64,000 nucleotides of DNA from Euryodendron excelsum (GCA_033060915.1 CM065386.1:3217501-3281500); one strand, 5' to 3'; counted from the first letter of the stretch, positions 24,281-37,305 are shown. Translations and numbers: made by a program. The notes: a model not told the origin generated them from the letters alone.

Positions 24281-24537
24281 GGTCTCGTTTGGTAACGTTT
24301 ATTGCTTTTGTTTTTTATTTTTTTTTAAAAAATAAAAAACAATGTTTGTTTAAATTTTTTTGATAGTTTTTTACAAAATTTGGAAAAAAAAAAGTAAAAA
24401 TACTAAAATGAATGTGTCTTCTCTTACCAAATCATTGGTCTAGTACTATTGGCACAATGATAACATATAATGTTCATCACAAGTTCACAAAAAATACATA
24501 ACAAAAAATAAAAACTGACAAAATTACTAAACAGGCC
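24281..24537. mobile_element. MITE, GTTTGG-end family, copy 1
   Basis: The ends GGTCTCGTTTGGTAAC and the complement of ATTACTAAACAGGCC are imperfect inverted repeats. The interior (AT-rich, with ACAAAAAATAAAAA.TGACA before the right end) is alike in order and sequence to the element at 27194-27435. No coding capacity. Confidence 0.5.
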
Positions 24538-25929
24538 ACACTAGGTTACTATTTTTTGTTTTCGACTTCAATGGCTAGATTATGATAAATAATACCCAAA
24601 AGGAACAATTAAGTATGATGAGACACAATTTATCAAGCACCCTAAGATAGTATAGAGTAAAATTAAAAATCATGAATTGCATGTGATTTCTATTTTTAAC
24701 TTGGAGCTTGTAATTCCATTGGTTAACAATCTTAGGTGTAACTTGATATATATGATATTAAAACAGATTAAGTTTTGTATTTGTTTACAGCGAGTAGAAT
24801 CTAGGAAAGGCATCCGAGGGAGTCTCCACATGGCCGGGCCTGAAACTTCACACGTGGCGACCATTGATTGGAGAAGTTTGCTTGCAGCCCTCCAGGCAGA
24901 GAGACCAGGTGTATTCCACAGGGCACCACAAGATTGTTGGGGGATCAAAATTTGACCAGTGAACCAAAGATAAATAAGCTATAGATTCAGATCTTGTTTA
25001 ATTTAACATATGCAGCGAATCTAATGTATGGGGTTTTTTCTTTTCTTTTCTTTTCTTTTCTTTTTAATTATTTATAACTACAGTGCATGCTTTTAGTAGA
25101 TTAGTATAAAATCATCTTTCACATGAATCATGTGAATTTTATGTATTGTATAACTAATTACTAATCACAAGATAACATAAAGAGGAATAAAACTGGAGTC
25201 CTTTGTAACTAGGTGACTGTTGGGCTAAAAGATGAATTGTTTTAGAGGGTGTTTAGATTGTAACTTAAAAAAATTATAAGCTAAAAGCTTAAGCTAGTCT
25301 AAAAATTTACTTTATAAAAACTTAAACTAGTTATAAAAATAATTTTTTTAAGTTGAAAACTAAATACAATTTAAAAAATTATAAATTATTAAAATAGTCA
25401 CCTTCAAACAGCTCTTACTTTAGTATATACCAAAAAAATAAATGAGAGTTGGGTAAGAAGCAAAGAGGGGGCATGGGTACAGTCCTTACTGTAAAAAGGT
25501 GCTGAGAGTGACCTACAAATCCATGTAAAAGATAACAGAAAATTCTTAAGATTATTTTATGCAAACCAAAAGGCAAACAGTGAAGTGCCTTTACTGGCTC
25601 CCCACTGCCTGCATAATGAACTGAACTTCTGGCACTTTCAAAGAGGTTGGGAAAAAGAGCTCTCTTTGAAGAGACAATTCTAAGAGGAGCTGTCCCTTCG
25701 CCATTACTTGATGGATGGATTGGTGGGGCTTGACCTTTCTTCTCTTTCTTTTCACACTTTTGTATTCATATATATATATATATATATATTAGATTACGAT
25801 CTTGCCTTTTATTGGGAAGGTTATGGAAGAAAATCTCTGCTCCCACCCTATGACCCACCCTCTTGATTTGATTATTTAAAATTTTTTTATTTTTTTATTT
25901 TGCTCAGTTTTATCTTTTTATTTTAATAT
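24538..25929. other. Intergenic with a G-box island, no gene seen
   Basis: 24790-24950 is GC-richer than its surroundings, contains a G-box CACGTGGC at 24851-24858, and is open on both strands (92-codon frames). Neither frame resembles a known protein. 25565-25640 contains a short imperfect stem (AAGTGCC / GGCACTT) that is too small for a typical plant microRNA precursor. TTTTC and AT runs lie near 25035-25060 and 25770-25790. Confidence 0.3.
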
Positions 25930-26280
25930 TATTTTTTTTTTTGATAATTTTTTTCTTTTACTTTCACCTTTTAGTTTTAATTAAAAAAATTTTTGATCAA
26001 AATTTTTTAATTTTTTTTTACTCTCACCTCCTGAATTTTTATATAAATAAAATTTTTATGATCAAACTTTATAATTTTTTTTATTCTCACCTTCTAGTTT
26101 TTTATTAAAAAAAATTTAATCAAAATTTTTTAATTTCTTTTTTACTCTCACCTCTTGAATTTTTATATAAATAAAATTTTTATGATCAAATTTTATAATT
26201 TCTTTTACTCCCACCTCCTGATTTTTATAAAAGAAAGAAATTCTGCTCAAAATTTTTTAATTTTTTTAAATTTCTCTCTA
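25930..26280. repeat. AT-rich tandem repeat, period about 124 bp
   Basis: The unit GAATTTTTATATAAATAAAA recurs at 26033 and 26157, each preceded by ACTCTCACCTC-type sequence; degenerate half units lie on both sides (CTTTCACC near 25960, CTCCCACC near 26207). About two and a half copies. No coding potential. Confidence 0.6.
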
Positions 26281-27193
26281 TTTATAAAATTTAATGCAAA
26301 ACTAATTAACATAAAATTTTTTTTAAAACACTTACTGATGTGATGGCAATATTGAAATCTCTAATCTCATCCCTGACTCATATTTTTTTTATTCTTTTTC
26401 TTTTTTAAAAAAAATTTAAATTAATCAAAACAAAGTAAAAATAAAACAACAAATAAAAAATAATAAGTGGTTGCCTGATCAGTATTAAATTTAAGTGTAT
26501 AGAGATAGGTATATCTAAATAAAAAATCTTATTCGAGCAGAAAATTTTTGATCTCATATTCGCTGATAATTTCACTTTTTGATATGACCCTTATTTTTTT
26601 TAAAAAAATAATTAATTAATCAAAAATAAAATATAAATTATTGATACATATTTAATCCACCAAAAAAACACTTTAGAGTACACTGTTATTTCACCACTAA
26701 TAAAACACTTGAGAATAAAATCAGATAAAATTTTAAACCTTTTGTCCTATCATCTCATCCCGTGTGTCAGGGATTGTGAGTAATACCTCTCGTTGTGGAG
26801 ACGTATGCAGCATGCAAACTGGTGGGTCAAGAAATCGTAGTTAAGGAGACTAGCTGGCTAGCCCACGTGATGATATTTGTTCACCACTTCACCTTGATTT
26901 ATAGGCCTTAGGTCCACGCAGTGGGTTGGTCATGGTTTGTATTGTTTGCATGTTTGGAGTGACGCTGCCCCACGTTGGGGCTGGGACAGCTTGTCCATAA
27001 TGTATACATAAAGATTGCAGATTATAATTGTATATATAAATATATAGGTTCCTCGCATCATAAGCACTTTGACCGTGCCCCCAATTAAATAAAGGCAACT
27101 TTAGAGCCAGTAAATAATGGACTAATTTGACTTTGTCATGCGGCTATGCCAGTGAAACAAGAAAATTGAATAAAAAGTAGAGAGACAAACTAA
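26281..27193. other. AT-rich intergenic, nothing recognised
   Basis: Mostly A/T runs. The block 26750-27060 is of more even composition and may be a scrap of a gene or element, but no frame longer than 70 codons is recognisable. Confidence 0.3.
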
Positions 27194-27435
27194 GGGTTTG
27201 TTTGGAAAGTGTTTTTTGTTTTTATTTTTTATTTTTTATTTTTTATTTTTTTAAAAATTAAAACATAACAAAAAAATATTAAAATAAATGTATTTTCTGA
27301 TTCTATAACATTGATATAGTATTTTTAGTAAAATGGTAACCTATAAATTCTATCATTAGACCATAAAAAATAAAAACAGAAAACAGAAATATACAACAAA
27401 AAATAAAAATTGACAGTATTTTCAAACAAACCCTA
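27194..27435. mobile_element. MITE, GTTTGG-end family, copy 2
   Basis: Terminal inverted repeats GGGTTTGTTTGGAAA and the complement of TTTTCAAACAAACCC. TAA flanks both ends (27191-27193 and 27436-27438), the three-base target duplication usual for PIF/Harbinger (Tourist-type) elements. About 240 bases, AT-rich, non-coding, related to the element at 24281-24537. Confidence 0.65.
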
Positions 27436-27719
27436 ACCATTGCACCAGAGCTTTGTACTTGAAACATGGCAAGGGTATCGAAGAAAATGCCAATAACAAT
27501 TCCTTCAAACGGCTCTAAGTTTCCTTGGGACTTCCTAATTGGATAGTTCTTTTATTGGAGCTAATCAATGGGAGCATAGGCTCCATTAGTTCTGACCGTT
27601 AGCTTGAGCGTATGAGAACATAGGGGACCCTAAAGGTGTGCGTAGGGAAAGGAAAGAAAAGACAAGGAAAAATATGTGTTAACAGTGAATTCGTACTATG
27701 CACTAAACATAGATAATTA

Positions 27720-30370
27720 ATTTAAAATTTTAAATAAAAATAAAAAATTGATATTACGTTCTCAAACTTTATACTATTAATATGAATTTTACTAAATACT
27801 AAATTACACTTATTACTTAAAGCTGAAAATTTATTCAAATCTATGTATTTATATCATAAAAAAATTCTTCTCAAATAGTAGTACATAACATTCATCGCCA
27901 AGCATACCAAAAAAAATCAAATTATATTAGACTCACATAATTAAAATATTTAAAATACTTTTTGTTTCTTTATTATTTATAGCATATTTCAAAGTTTTGT
28001 TCTATTTTGATAAAATATTTTTTAAAATAGAATATTCTAAAGGTATTAAAAGTATAAAAAAGAACAAAGTTAAAAAGTCTTTTCATATTAACACAGATAG
28101 AATTAAAAAAATTGTCTATGGGTTCATTTTGATTATTGAGGTTATATAACTCAATCACTGTTCAACAATTAAAAATATATAAATTATACTTTAATTGAGA
28201 AAAAAATTATTTAATAAATTAAGTTTCATTGGAGCTTGTCAAAAATTTTGATTTATTTTTGTTATTCCTATTAAGCATATTTAAAGAGATGTGATTGATG
28301 AGTATTTACAACCAAACGACAAATTTATCAATAATAAGAGATTTTTATAAATAACAAAAGAATAAATGATTAATAATATTCTGACATGTGTACTTCCTAT
28401 GATAGAAATTTAAAATTACTTTTTATTTTGATTAAATTTTTTGTGAAGGAAAATATTTGAAGGAATTTTGATAAACTTGTCATTGATTAAGAGTCAAAAC
28501 AAAAAGAAAATATAAAGTAATGCCAATAAGTTAAAAAGTTGGATCAAGATTTTTAGCTTTAAAAACATCATAAACGATTGTTATAATGTATTATATAGAT
28601 TGATGGTTATGACATTTTTAAGAAATTAAGATTAAAAATGAAATTTTAGAGATTATTTATTTTGTTTGTAAATTATTTTTTTAACTAATAATTGAAGTCA
28701 CTAGATTGAACTTTTTAGAATAGAGACATAAAATTAAAAAATTAAAAAAAAGAGTAAAATGTTTCAACTTCAACAGTCTTATAACCAATTGCAACAAAAG
28801 ATACTATAGATTTATTTGTAGTTGTCTTTCTAAAAATAAAAACTAAAAGGATTTGAATGGAAAATTCTAAATTTTTTAATCTAAGTTAGAAATTTCCAAA
28901 ATTATAATAGAAGAATTTAAGGAAATTCAAAATAATAATCCTAATGTTATTTTTAAATTTAAGGAGGAGCTTTCTAAATTATAAAAGAGGGATTTAAGGA
29001 AATTTAAAACAAAATTTTTTCATTTTAAAAAAAATTAACGAAGAGAATAAAATTTAAATTTTAAATAAAAATAAAGAATTGATATTATTTTTTTAAAATT
29101 TATACTACTAATATAAGTTTTACTAAACTATAAATTATAACTATTACTTAAAACTGAAAATTCATCTAAATCTATGCATCTATATCATAAAAAAATTATT
29201 CTCAAAATAGTTGTAACATTCACCTTCAAGCTTACCTAAAACATCAAATTACATGACTCACATAATTAAAATACTTGAAATACTTATTGTTCCTTTATTA
29301 TTTATAGCATGCTTCAAAGTTTTGTTTTATTTTGATTAAATGCTTTTTAAAATAGAATATTCTAGATCTATTAAAAATGTAACAAAGAAAAACTTTAAAG
29401 TCCTTTCAAATTAACCTAGGCAAAATTACAAAATTTGTTTATGGGTTCATTTCTATTATTGAGGTCACACAACTCAATAACTGTTAAATAATTAAAAATA
29501 TATAAATTATACTTTAATTGTGAAAAAATGTACATAATAAATTAAATTTCATTGGAGCTTGCCAATATTTTAATTTATTTTTGTTATTGCTTTTAAGCCT
29601 ATTTAAAGAAATGTGATTGATGAGTATTTACAACAAAATGACAAATTTATTAATAATAAGAGATTTCTATAAATAACAAACAAATAAATGATGCATGATT
29701 AATAATTTTGTGACATGTGCACTTCCTATGATAGAAATTAAAAATTAATTTTTATTTTCATTAAAATTTTTGTGAAGGAGTATATTTGAAGATAAACTTG
29801 TCATATTCATTAAGACTCAAAACAAAAACAAGTACAAAGTAAAACCAATAAGTTGAAAACTTAGAACAATATTTTTAGCTTAAAAACATCACTACCGAAT
29901 ATTATAATATATAATATAGATTGATGGTTATGACATTTTTAAGAAATTAAGATTGAAAATAAAATTTTAGAGATAATTTATTTCGTTTGTAAATTGTTTT
30001 CTTAACTAATCATTGAAGCCACAAGATTGGACATTTTAGAATAGAAACATAAAATTAAAAAATTAAAAAAAAGAATTAAATGTTTCAACTTCAATGATCT
30101 CATCACAAATTGCAATAATATATACTATAAATTTATTTTTATTTATCTTTGTAAAAATAAAAATTAAAAGGATTTGAATAGAAAATTTTAAAGTTTTGAA
30201 TCTAAGCAATAACTTTCCAAAATTATAATAATAAGAAAATTTAAAATAATAATCATAATGTTATTTTTAAATTTAAGGAGGAGCTTTCTAAAATTATAAA
30301 AGACGGATTTAAGGAAATTTAAAATAACAATTCCAAGTTTTTAAAAAATTAAGGAAGAACTTTCTAAAAT
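27720..30370. repeat. AT-rich tandem duplication, unit about 1.32 kb
   Basis: Two diverged copies in direct orientation, about 27720-29045 and 29045-30370. Landmarks repeat at nearly constant spacing: TAAATAAAAATAAA at 27731 and 29062, GTGATTGATGAGTATTTACA at 28291 and 29613, AAGGAGGAGCTTTCTAAA at 28961 and 30275 (spacing 1331, 1322, 1314). A further partial repeat of the last 80 bases follows copy 2. No open frame is shared by both copies, so it does not look coding. Confidence 0.75.
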
Positions 30371-30772
30371 TATAAAAGATAGATAAAATTTTTCAAAGTA
30401 ACATAAGATTACCTAAGTTTAAACAAAGATTTACTAATCATTAATAGAAAGTAAAAGTTTTTATAATTTATAGTTAGACCAATGCTATTATGACACATGT
30501 AAAATTAGTTATTTAGAAATTCAAAAAATTAAAAAAATTGAATTGAGTCTTTCAACCTCAGAGACCTCCTATCATTCTGCTATTATATATATTATAGATG
30601 CATATATTTAGCACTTCAGTGATTAGCTGTACAATTTATTAAATGGTTAAAATATAATTGGAAAAATCAAAATCAAACCCATTATACTCCGTTCATCAAC
30701 ACCATAATTGTTATTCAAAATATAGCCACTTTCTAAGAAGATTTTGTTTCATAATTGGCAGGTTGTTGTGGG

Positions 30773-31661
30773 CAGGGGCGGACCGACCAAGGGCCGAGAG
30801 TAGGCGGCCGCCCCCCTGAAATTTGGAGAAAAAAAAAAAAATTTCACCCGACCCATTTTATATTTTACTAAGTTTTATCTTAATAATTTTTCTCCACTTG
30901 AACTTATGGTACTTAATAATCAACTTGAAATTTACATTCTAGATGTAAGATATAATGATAAATTTTCAAAAGTAATAGAAATTGATGGGATTGCTCAAAA
31001 GTTAGTTCAAACAAATAAAGATAGTGTCTACCCATTAGTCTATTTTGTTTGTGAAGTTGACATTGATTTTACCGGCTGCATTGCATTGGTTGAGAGAATT
31101 TTTTTTGCAATGAAGATTATCAAAATTCCATTACGCAATTGCATAGGAGATGAGTGAATGAATGATTGCTTGGTGTCATACATTGAAAGGAACATATTCA
31201 AAATCGTAGACAATAAAACTATTTTGCAAAGGTTTCAAAATATAAAATAACGAAGAGGATTGTTGTAATTTGTTATTTATTTTTATTTGAATGTTGTTTT
31301 TTGTAAGACACATTTGATACTAATATATAAAATCTTGAATATTATCGTATTCGTTGCATTATCTTAGAATTAATCATCTTATTCAGTGACGGACGGAGGA
31401 GGGACGAGCGGGGGCCATGGCCCTCCAAAGTTTTGAAAATTTTCTTTATATCCTATGAATTTTTAGATATTTCATATATAATATAGTGTATTGCCCCCCC
31501 AAAATTACTAAATTTTTCCTTTACCTTTGTAAATTTTTGAATATTTAGAATATTATATAATGTATTGATCCTCTAAAAATTAAAATATTTTTCTTAATCC
31601 TCTTATCAACCAAAAAAAATTTTTTCGCCCTCCCTCAACCAAAATCCTAGATCCGCCACTA
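30773..31661 (+). mobile_element. Internally deleted hAT transposon
   Basis: An exact 8-base duplication GTTGTGGG flanks the element (30765-30772 and 31662-31669). Ends CAGGGGCGGACC and the complement of GATCCGCCACTA form a terminal inverted repeat. Eight-base duplications and CAGxGGCGGA-type ends are hAT hallmarks. It carries only the tail of a transposase gene (30906-31248). A second end-like motif CAGTGACGGACGGAGG at 31385 suggests a nested end or a composite structure. Confidence 0.8.
30906..31248 (+). pseudogene. hAT transposase dimerisation-domain remnant
   Basis: The frame matches the C-terminal hATC domain of plant TTF/ZMYM-type hAT proteins: YPLVYFV, a degenerate region where active copies read VATATVERAFSAM (here ALVERIFFAMK), then RNCIGDE, a stop, MNDCLVSYIE and ILQRFQNIK. 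The stop at 31155-31157 is TGA where the family usually has TGG for a conserved Trp. The catalytic N-terminal and central parts are missing, so it cannot move itself. Confidence 0.75.
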
Positions 31662-31669
31662 GTTGTGGG

Positions 31670-33961
31670 GTTGATCTCCAATTAAGGGGTGTGCAAATAG
31701 GTTGAATCCAATTCATTACTTCCATTACTTTGACTTAAAAGTTAAAGCAGGTTAGCCTAGTAGCCCCACTCATACCTGCAATTAGAAAACTCACCCTAAC
31801 CCCATCTCCAGGGTTTTGACCTTCCAATATACATGTTAACAAGAAAAAACAAAGTTTATGAATCTGAATACATGATTAGAAAATTTTCATTTCAAAAACC
31901 TTAGTTAAAGTTGTAAACTACCTAAATAACTTCTTTTTTTTTTTGCAAGGATAAGATTGCATACATCTTCTTAGACCTCATTAGACTCTTCCTAGACCTC
32001 ATACTATTGGGAGTTTCATGCACTGAACTACAACTTTTTATTGAGGGCATGACATACAATAATCACCGTGGAGCAATCACCATGCATTCAAGCACTTCTC
32101 AATGCGAAGCTAAGAATCGAAGGCACTAAACCTCATCAAGGATGTTTGCATAGATGCATGCAACTTGTGGGGTTAAGAGCCAAACTAATGAACCATTTTT
32201 TATTTGGTAACTTGTGGGGTTAAGAGCCAGACTAATGAACCATTCTTCTGTCATAAATACTGCTTTTATTTGACAAGATTTAGTCTCGTAATCATGCAAC
32301 AAATAATTCCCTAGATTATCCTTCAAACCCGGCTCAGATATGCAATTTTCAAGTTTCTGGACAAGCTAACAGCCCAGCCTGGTTTATGTTGGAGTTAGGT
32401 CGAGCCCAATTTTCATTTTAAGTAATCTCCTCTTATCTCATCTCAGATGACAGTTGTTAAGCCAGAAACAGAAGACATTATAAGCCCAAACGAGGCATCT
32501 GAAAAGTTAGGATCGTGTCAAAATCCTTGGTCCAGTTTCACATCTTCAACGCCTGCCTCAATATTCCCAAGCAAGAAATTTGCTAGCTACAGTTGTAACT
32601 GATCATTAGTCACCAATTGATGTTTGCCATCTCAGTCAGGGCTCACACTCATGTGGTGGAGTCTCCTGCAAAATTATTAATACATTGTTGAAAACCCGAT
32701 AAAATGAACATGCCAAAAATTGCCACTCCGATTGAGAGAAGCTTGTTTAAACATTCTACGTTATTGATGGATTCAAAATAAAATAGCCGTCACCTGTTGT
32801 GATGGTTACACAGAATGTTTGTTCGTCAAAACAATAAGCACTTGGACTGTATAGTTTTCTCAGCCTTTTGGGCAAGATCTGTAGTAGTTAGACTCATTCA
32901 AATCAGGGTCTTGGTAAATCCTTTTGTCTTGGAGAGAGAATTGATTTAGAGGAACATAGTTTTTAATGAGTTTGGTCTTCTGAAGTAGTCATCTATTTAA
33001 AATAAAACAGGTAAAGATGAAGTCAATCTCAAGCTATAACATCAGCTGAGTAAGCAACAAAAAATGAATTGAATTTCTAGTCCTTGTCACCGAAGCTTGA
33101 AGCTAATCTTGAGACTTTCAAAACAACGACATCATTTCTATGTTTATCCTTACACCTTCTTTATCTTAATAACCTAATGACATTGTTCTTTATCTTAATT
33201 TGCATTTGAGCCTGCAAATTCATATTTCATAGAGCAACATCAACATTAAAATCACAGTATTACCAAAATTTTCCGAGATACAAATCCTCAATATTTAGCA
33301 ACTATTTTAACGTCATGACCGCGTATTAGTGATCTAAGGAGTCTCAAAGCAAGAGAAGACCTAAAATATCTTTACCACACCATGTGTGAAGTGGTTTGAT
33401 TTAATATTTAGGTTGCTTTTGAAAACAAAACTATATGACAATTGAAGGTCATACACTAAGTTCTGATTGCTAGATATATATTGAGCATCACCCATACATA
33501 TACAATGGGTTGAAATTGAATTGATCGCATCCAACAGGTTGGATTGCTTAGGTGAGTCAACAACTTATAAGTAGGATTTGGCTAAAGCTTGTTTGTATGT
33601 ATGTAGAACTTTGAATAATGCTGGAGAATATTAAACAATTTAAATCATCGATCAACTATAGGAGGGGGAAAAATGGGGAAAATGTGATTCTTATGTTTTG
33701 TGGGATCGTAATCTTCCATGATATTATGATTTGTTACTCACGAACTTACTTAATTTGTATTGATATTTAGTCACATTTCGGTGATTTGTTAATATTTTCA
33801 ACATAATTTCATCATTTATGGTTGTCAATCGTTGCATTATAACTCAACATTATAGCAAACTCATGGAGTGGATTAGGGGTGGCTATAGGCCCAAGAGCCC
33901 AATAGGCCAGCCCAAGCCCGTTCATTAATTAGAGGGCTTGAAAATTGTTTTTAAAGTCCGG
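31670..33961. other. Intergenic with a 47-bp tandem duplication
   Basis: No gene is supported. A 36-base block starting AACTTGTGGGGTTAAGAGCC occurs at 32162 and again at 32209 with one mismatch (47-base spacing). 32440-32680 is less AT-rich; a short minus-strand frame after a splice-acceptor-like TTTTGCAG near 32665 is too small to call an exon. The remainder shows nothing recognisable. Confidence 0.3.
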
Positions 33962-35764
33962 TGTCACACCCCCATCCCAATTAAATATTATTAATGTCAC
34001 ATTAGATGAGGGGTGATCACACAAGTTACCATACCTGTAAACGACAATTTAATCCACACTCAAAAATAGAATACAACGGAATAAACACAATTACTTTATA
34101 TAACCATGGACCAATCATACATAAATATAAAGTACATTAGAGTAAACTATCTCATAACCTTACACACATCTTTTAAATATAGGTACATAACAACCCTCAT
34201 AAAACTCAAGCTAACATAAAGCAAAATACAAATATAACTCAAATTTCAACATTTTATACAAATATGACAAGAAATTAAAAGTAAAGCAACAAAAGCTTTC
34301 CCAAACCCTGAGACAAGACATCCTGACACCGACATGAATGCTACAGCGGGTAAGACCAAAACTACAGTGAACCAAACCTCCATCTCCACGTGACCTTCTA
34401 AAACAGTTTGTGTGGATGTGAGTTAATTGTCAACTTGCTCATAATAGATAATTAAACTCATAAAGAACGTTATATGCATAGTTACAGAATCAACTATCAA
34501 TAGACAGCCCACCAATAAATGATATCTAGTAATGCAATACATGAAACACCCGAATGTGTGGGCGATTTAAATAGCGTTGGCTCAATATATCAATACCTCG
34601 TTATCAATGAATGCCCACCATGGCACTCCTGGGATAGTCTATCATGACTAAATCTTTGGTTAACCCACCGCGATTAACTCTTTCTAATGCAATGCAAGAC
34701 ATACGATATGGATATTATGCTATGCCACCTTATATATCTATAATCACTAATGTCTCCATATAACTCTTCATATGTATAAACACCAATTTCACTTCATATA
34801 TAACCATCATTAACACCTTATATGAACTCACCGCCACCATAAATATAGAAAATAAATAATTTATTCAATATGAATAAGATTATCTTATATTTTCACCTAT
34901 CACCGCACACACACTTATTGAAATTACTCCTTAGTTAACGTTGAAGGTTCTTGATTTCTTTTAGTTCCTATCACCACAATCATGTTAGTTTTGAAACTAC
35001 ATTGTATAATTAATCAATAAATTTTGAACATAAAAAAATAATTAATAAATAATACTTCAACACCAAATATACATCTTGAACATAATTATTTAAAAATATG
35101 CTTAAAAGTGTCAAAATCCACTAAGTCCTCTAATCTGTCAAAACTGATACAGATCTCATAACATGGACACAATTTTATAAGCTTATACCAAAAAATTTCA
35201 AAACTTGGAACATACAAACTAGACATCTCATAAAATACCCAAACTAAATTTCATATTTTTTGAACAAGTTTAAGTATTTATTTACTATTTTATAAAACAG
35301 AGCAGTGCTGTAGAACTGAAAATTTAGCTGCAAATGGTTCATCTTTGAGTGGTCTTTAACATAGGTAAATGACATCAAAATGACTTGAAATTTGGTATAT
35401 ACTCTCACCTCTATCCGGATAATGACAACCAACCTCTTGACTTTCTCTCTTCTTTTTCTTTTTCTTTGTCTCCCCACTAATCTTGTCCTCCTCTTGTCTT
35501 CTCTCTTTTTCTCTTGATCGAAATCCCCTCTCTTCTCTCTTAACTTTTATTGTGACTAGAAGCTAATATAGATACAAGAGTGTATCTCACATCCTTAGAT
35601 ATCTTACACACACACTCACTAATTACTCACTACTCAACTCACTATCTAACTCACCACTTACCACATGTCACACACACATACACCCACATAATATTTACAT
35701 ACTAATTAATCATGCAATAAATGCAATTTAGATAATTATGAAATTATGATATTAGGGTCTCACA
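33962..35764 (-). mobile_element. Solo LTR, gypsy-like, minus orientation
   Basis: The plus strand starts TGTCACACCCCCATCCC and ends TTAGGGTCTCACA, so read on the minus strand it begins TGTGAGACCCTAATATC and ends GGGATGGGGGTGTGACA, the common form of plant gypsy LTRs. Length 1.8 kb. CACCCGAATG / TGCCCACC / AACCCACCG-type degenerate repeats lie at 34550-34680. No retroelement genes flank it. It splits a GC-richer repeat (33870-33960 and 35765-35998). A clean 5-base target duplication is not seen. Confidence 0.6.
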
Positions 35765-36096
35765 CCTGACCCAGCTCAGCTTGGCCCGAAATATATATAA
35801 AATAATATATTTTTACATTTTAATATTATATATATATAATTAAATTTTATGTTATGTAATATTATTTATAGAAAAGAAAATTATATATTAGATGAATTCT
35901 ATATTAAATGGGCAGGCCGGCTTGAGATTTGGTTTTAGGCTTGATGAAAATTTTTTTGTGTGCAGGCTTGAGCTACCCAATGTCCACCTCTATAGTGAAT
36001 ATGATGTGAATAAATCATATTCTCTAGATTCTTTTATTTTATGTTTAATTTAGTTTTGTGTTAATTCTAGTTTGTTATGTTGTATATATATATATA

Positions 36097-36788
36097 GGGA
36101 CGAAGTCAATATTTTACCTTTGGAGGGCCAATAATAGCTCTACAAAAAAATATCACTAATAATACATGCTGGATTTAACATATGAAAAAATGGCATACAT
36201 TTAATCTTAATAAATTTATGATAGTCAAATACCGTTAAAATTTATTTTTAATTACTTATTAATTGATCTATAACGAGGCACTCGATGACATTCATATGAC
36301 AAATCCATTTATGATTTAATTTATATTAAGAGCTTGTTTTCAATTTACACAATCAAAATGTTTATAATTTTATTTTTAATAAGTCGGAACAAAAAAAATA
36401 GTATTAAAAATATTCATAACTGAAAATGCATACTCCATTGTATTCGCACTAAAATATAAATAATCTTATGGTTTTCTTTCAAATTTTCTCCTATATCTTA
36501 ATGGATTTGAAATGAACAAGCATAGGCTTTGGGCTATAGACAAAACAAATAAAAAATAAAGTCACATGACAAGCAAAAATAGGCCAAAACATGAGTTGGA
36601 CGGGAAGAAAACCATTTTAATATGTATAATTTTTTTGGACCTTAATTTATATAATATATTTTTGTAACATTAGGGGAGGCTATTTTAGTATGTGAAATTT
36701 TATGGGCTTAAATTTATACTAAACATGACGAGATTTTCCAAACGTTAGGGGGGCCATGCCCCTTGTCTCTCTACTGACTTTGTCCCTG
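36097..36788. mobile_element. Non-autonomous DNA transposon, about 690 bp
   Basis: Ends AGGGACGAAGTCAATATTT and the complement of ACTGACTTTGTCCCTG are inverted repeats of about 14 bases. It is inserted within a TATATA tract, so any target duplication (TATATATA) is ambiguous. Both sub-ends carry GGAGGGCCAATA / GGGGGGCCATGCCCC blocks. No open frame. A hAT derivative is the likeliest class. Confidence 0.5.
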
Positions 36789-37305
36789 TGTATATATATA
36801 TATTAAGTTTTAGTTTAACTATCACTATTGCAAACTCAAAATCTACATGTGATCATAAAATCTTGTTTAGTATCGCTTTCATTGTTCTCTTTTTTGTTGT
36901 TGATTCTCATTTTTTCAAAAAAATTTAGAATAAAAAGAGATGAAAAATTGGAAACCCAATTTGCAATTTTCTGTTGATATACATCTCTTTTTCTTTTGTC
37001 AACCTTATTTCTTGAAGCTTAGAAAACAGCTTAGAATTATTTCTTTTTAAAAGACGACCTTTAAAACTTTTAAAAGACATTCTCTTTTAAACAAACTTTT
37101 ATGTTTTATCAATCACATTTGAAACGAGATCGAAAAACAGTGGCAAACGAGTGAGTATGCCTACCAGCCGCTGATTACGATCATCGATTGAAGTCCATTT
37201 GTTTTGCATACTATCCCTTTTTCTGAACTTCTGCCACCACAGTCCCTGACGAGGGAACACAGAAATTAACGGTCCCAAATCATTGATTCCTGCTCACATC
37301 CGCTA

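Noticed and set aside
24670..24955. Overlapping 92-codon frames on both strands
   Set aside because: Both strands open over the same bases with no homology; more likely a promoter-like GC island.
25565..25640. Candidate microRNA hairpin
   Set aside because: Only about 9 paired bases and no match to a known mature microRNA.
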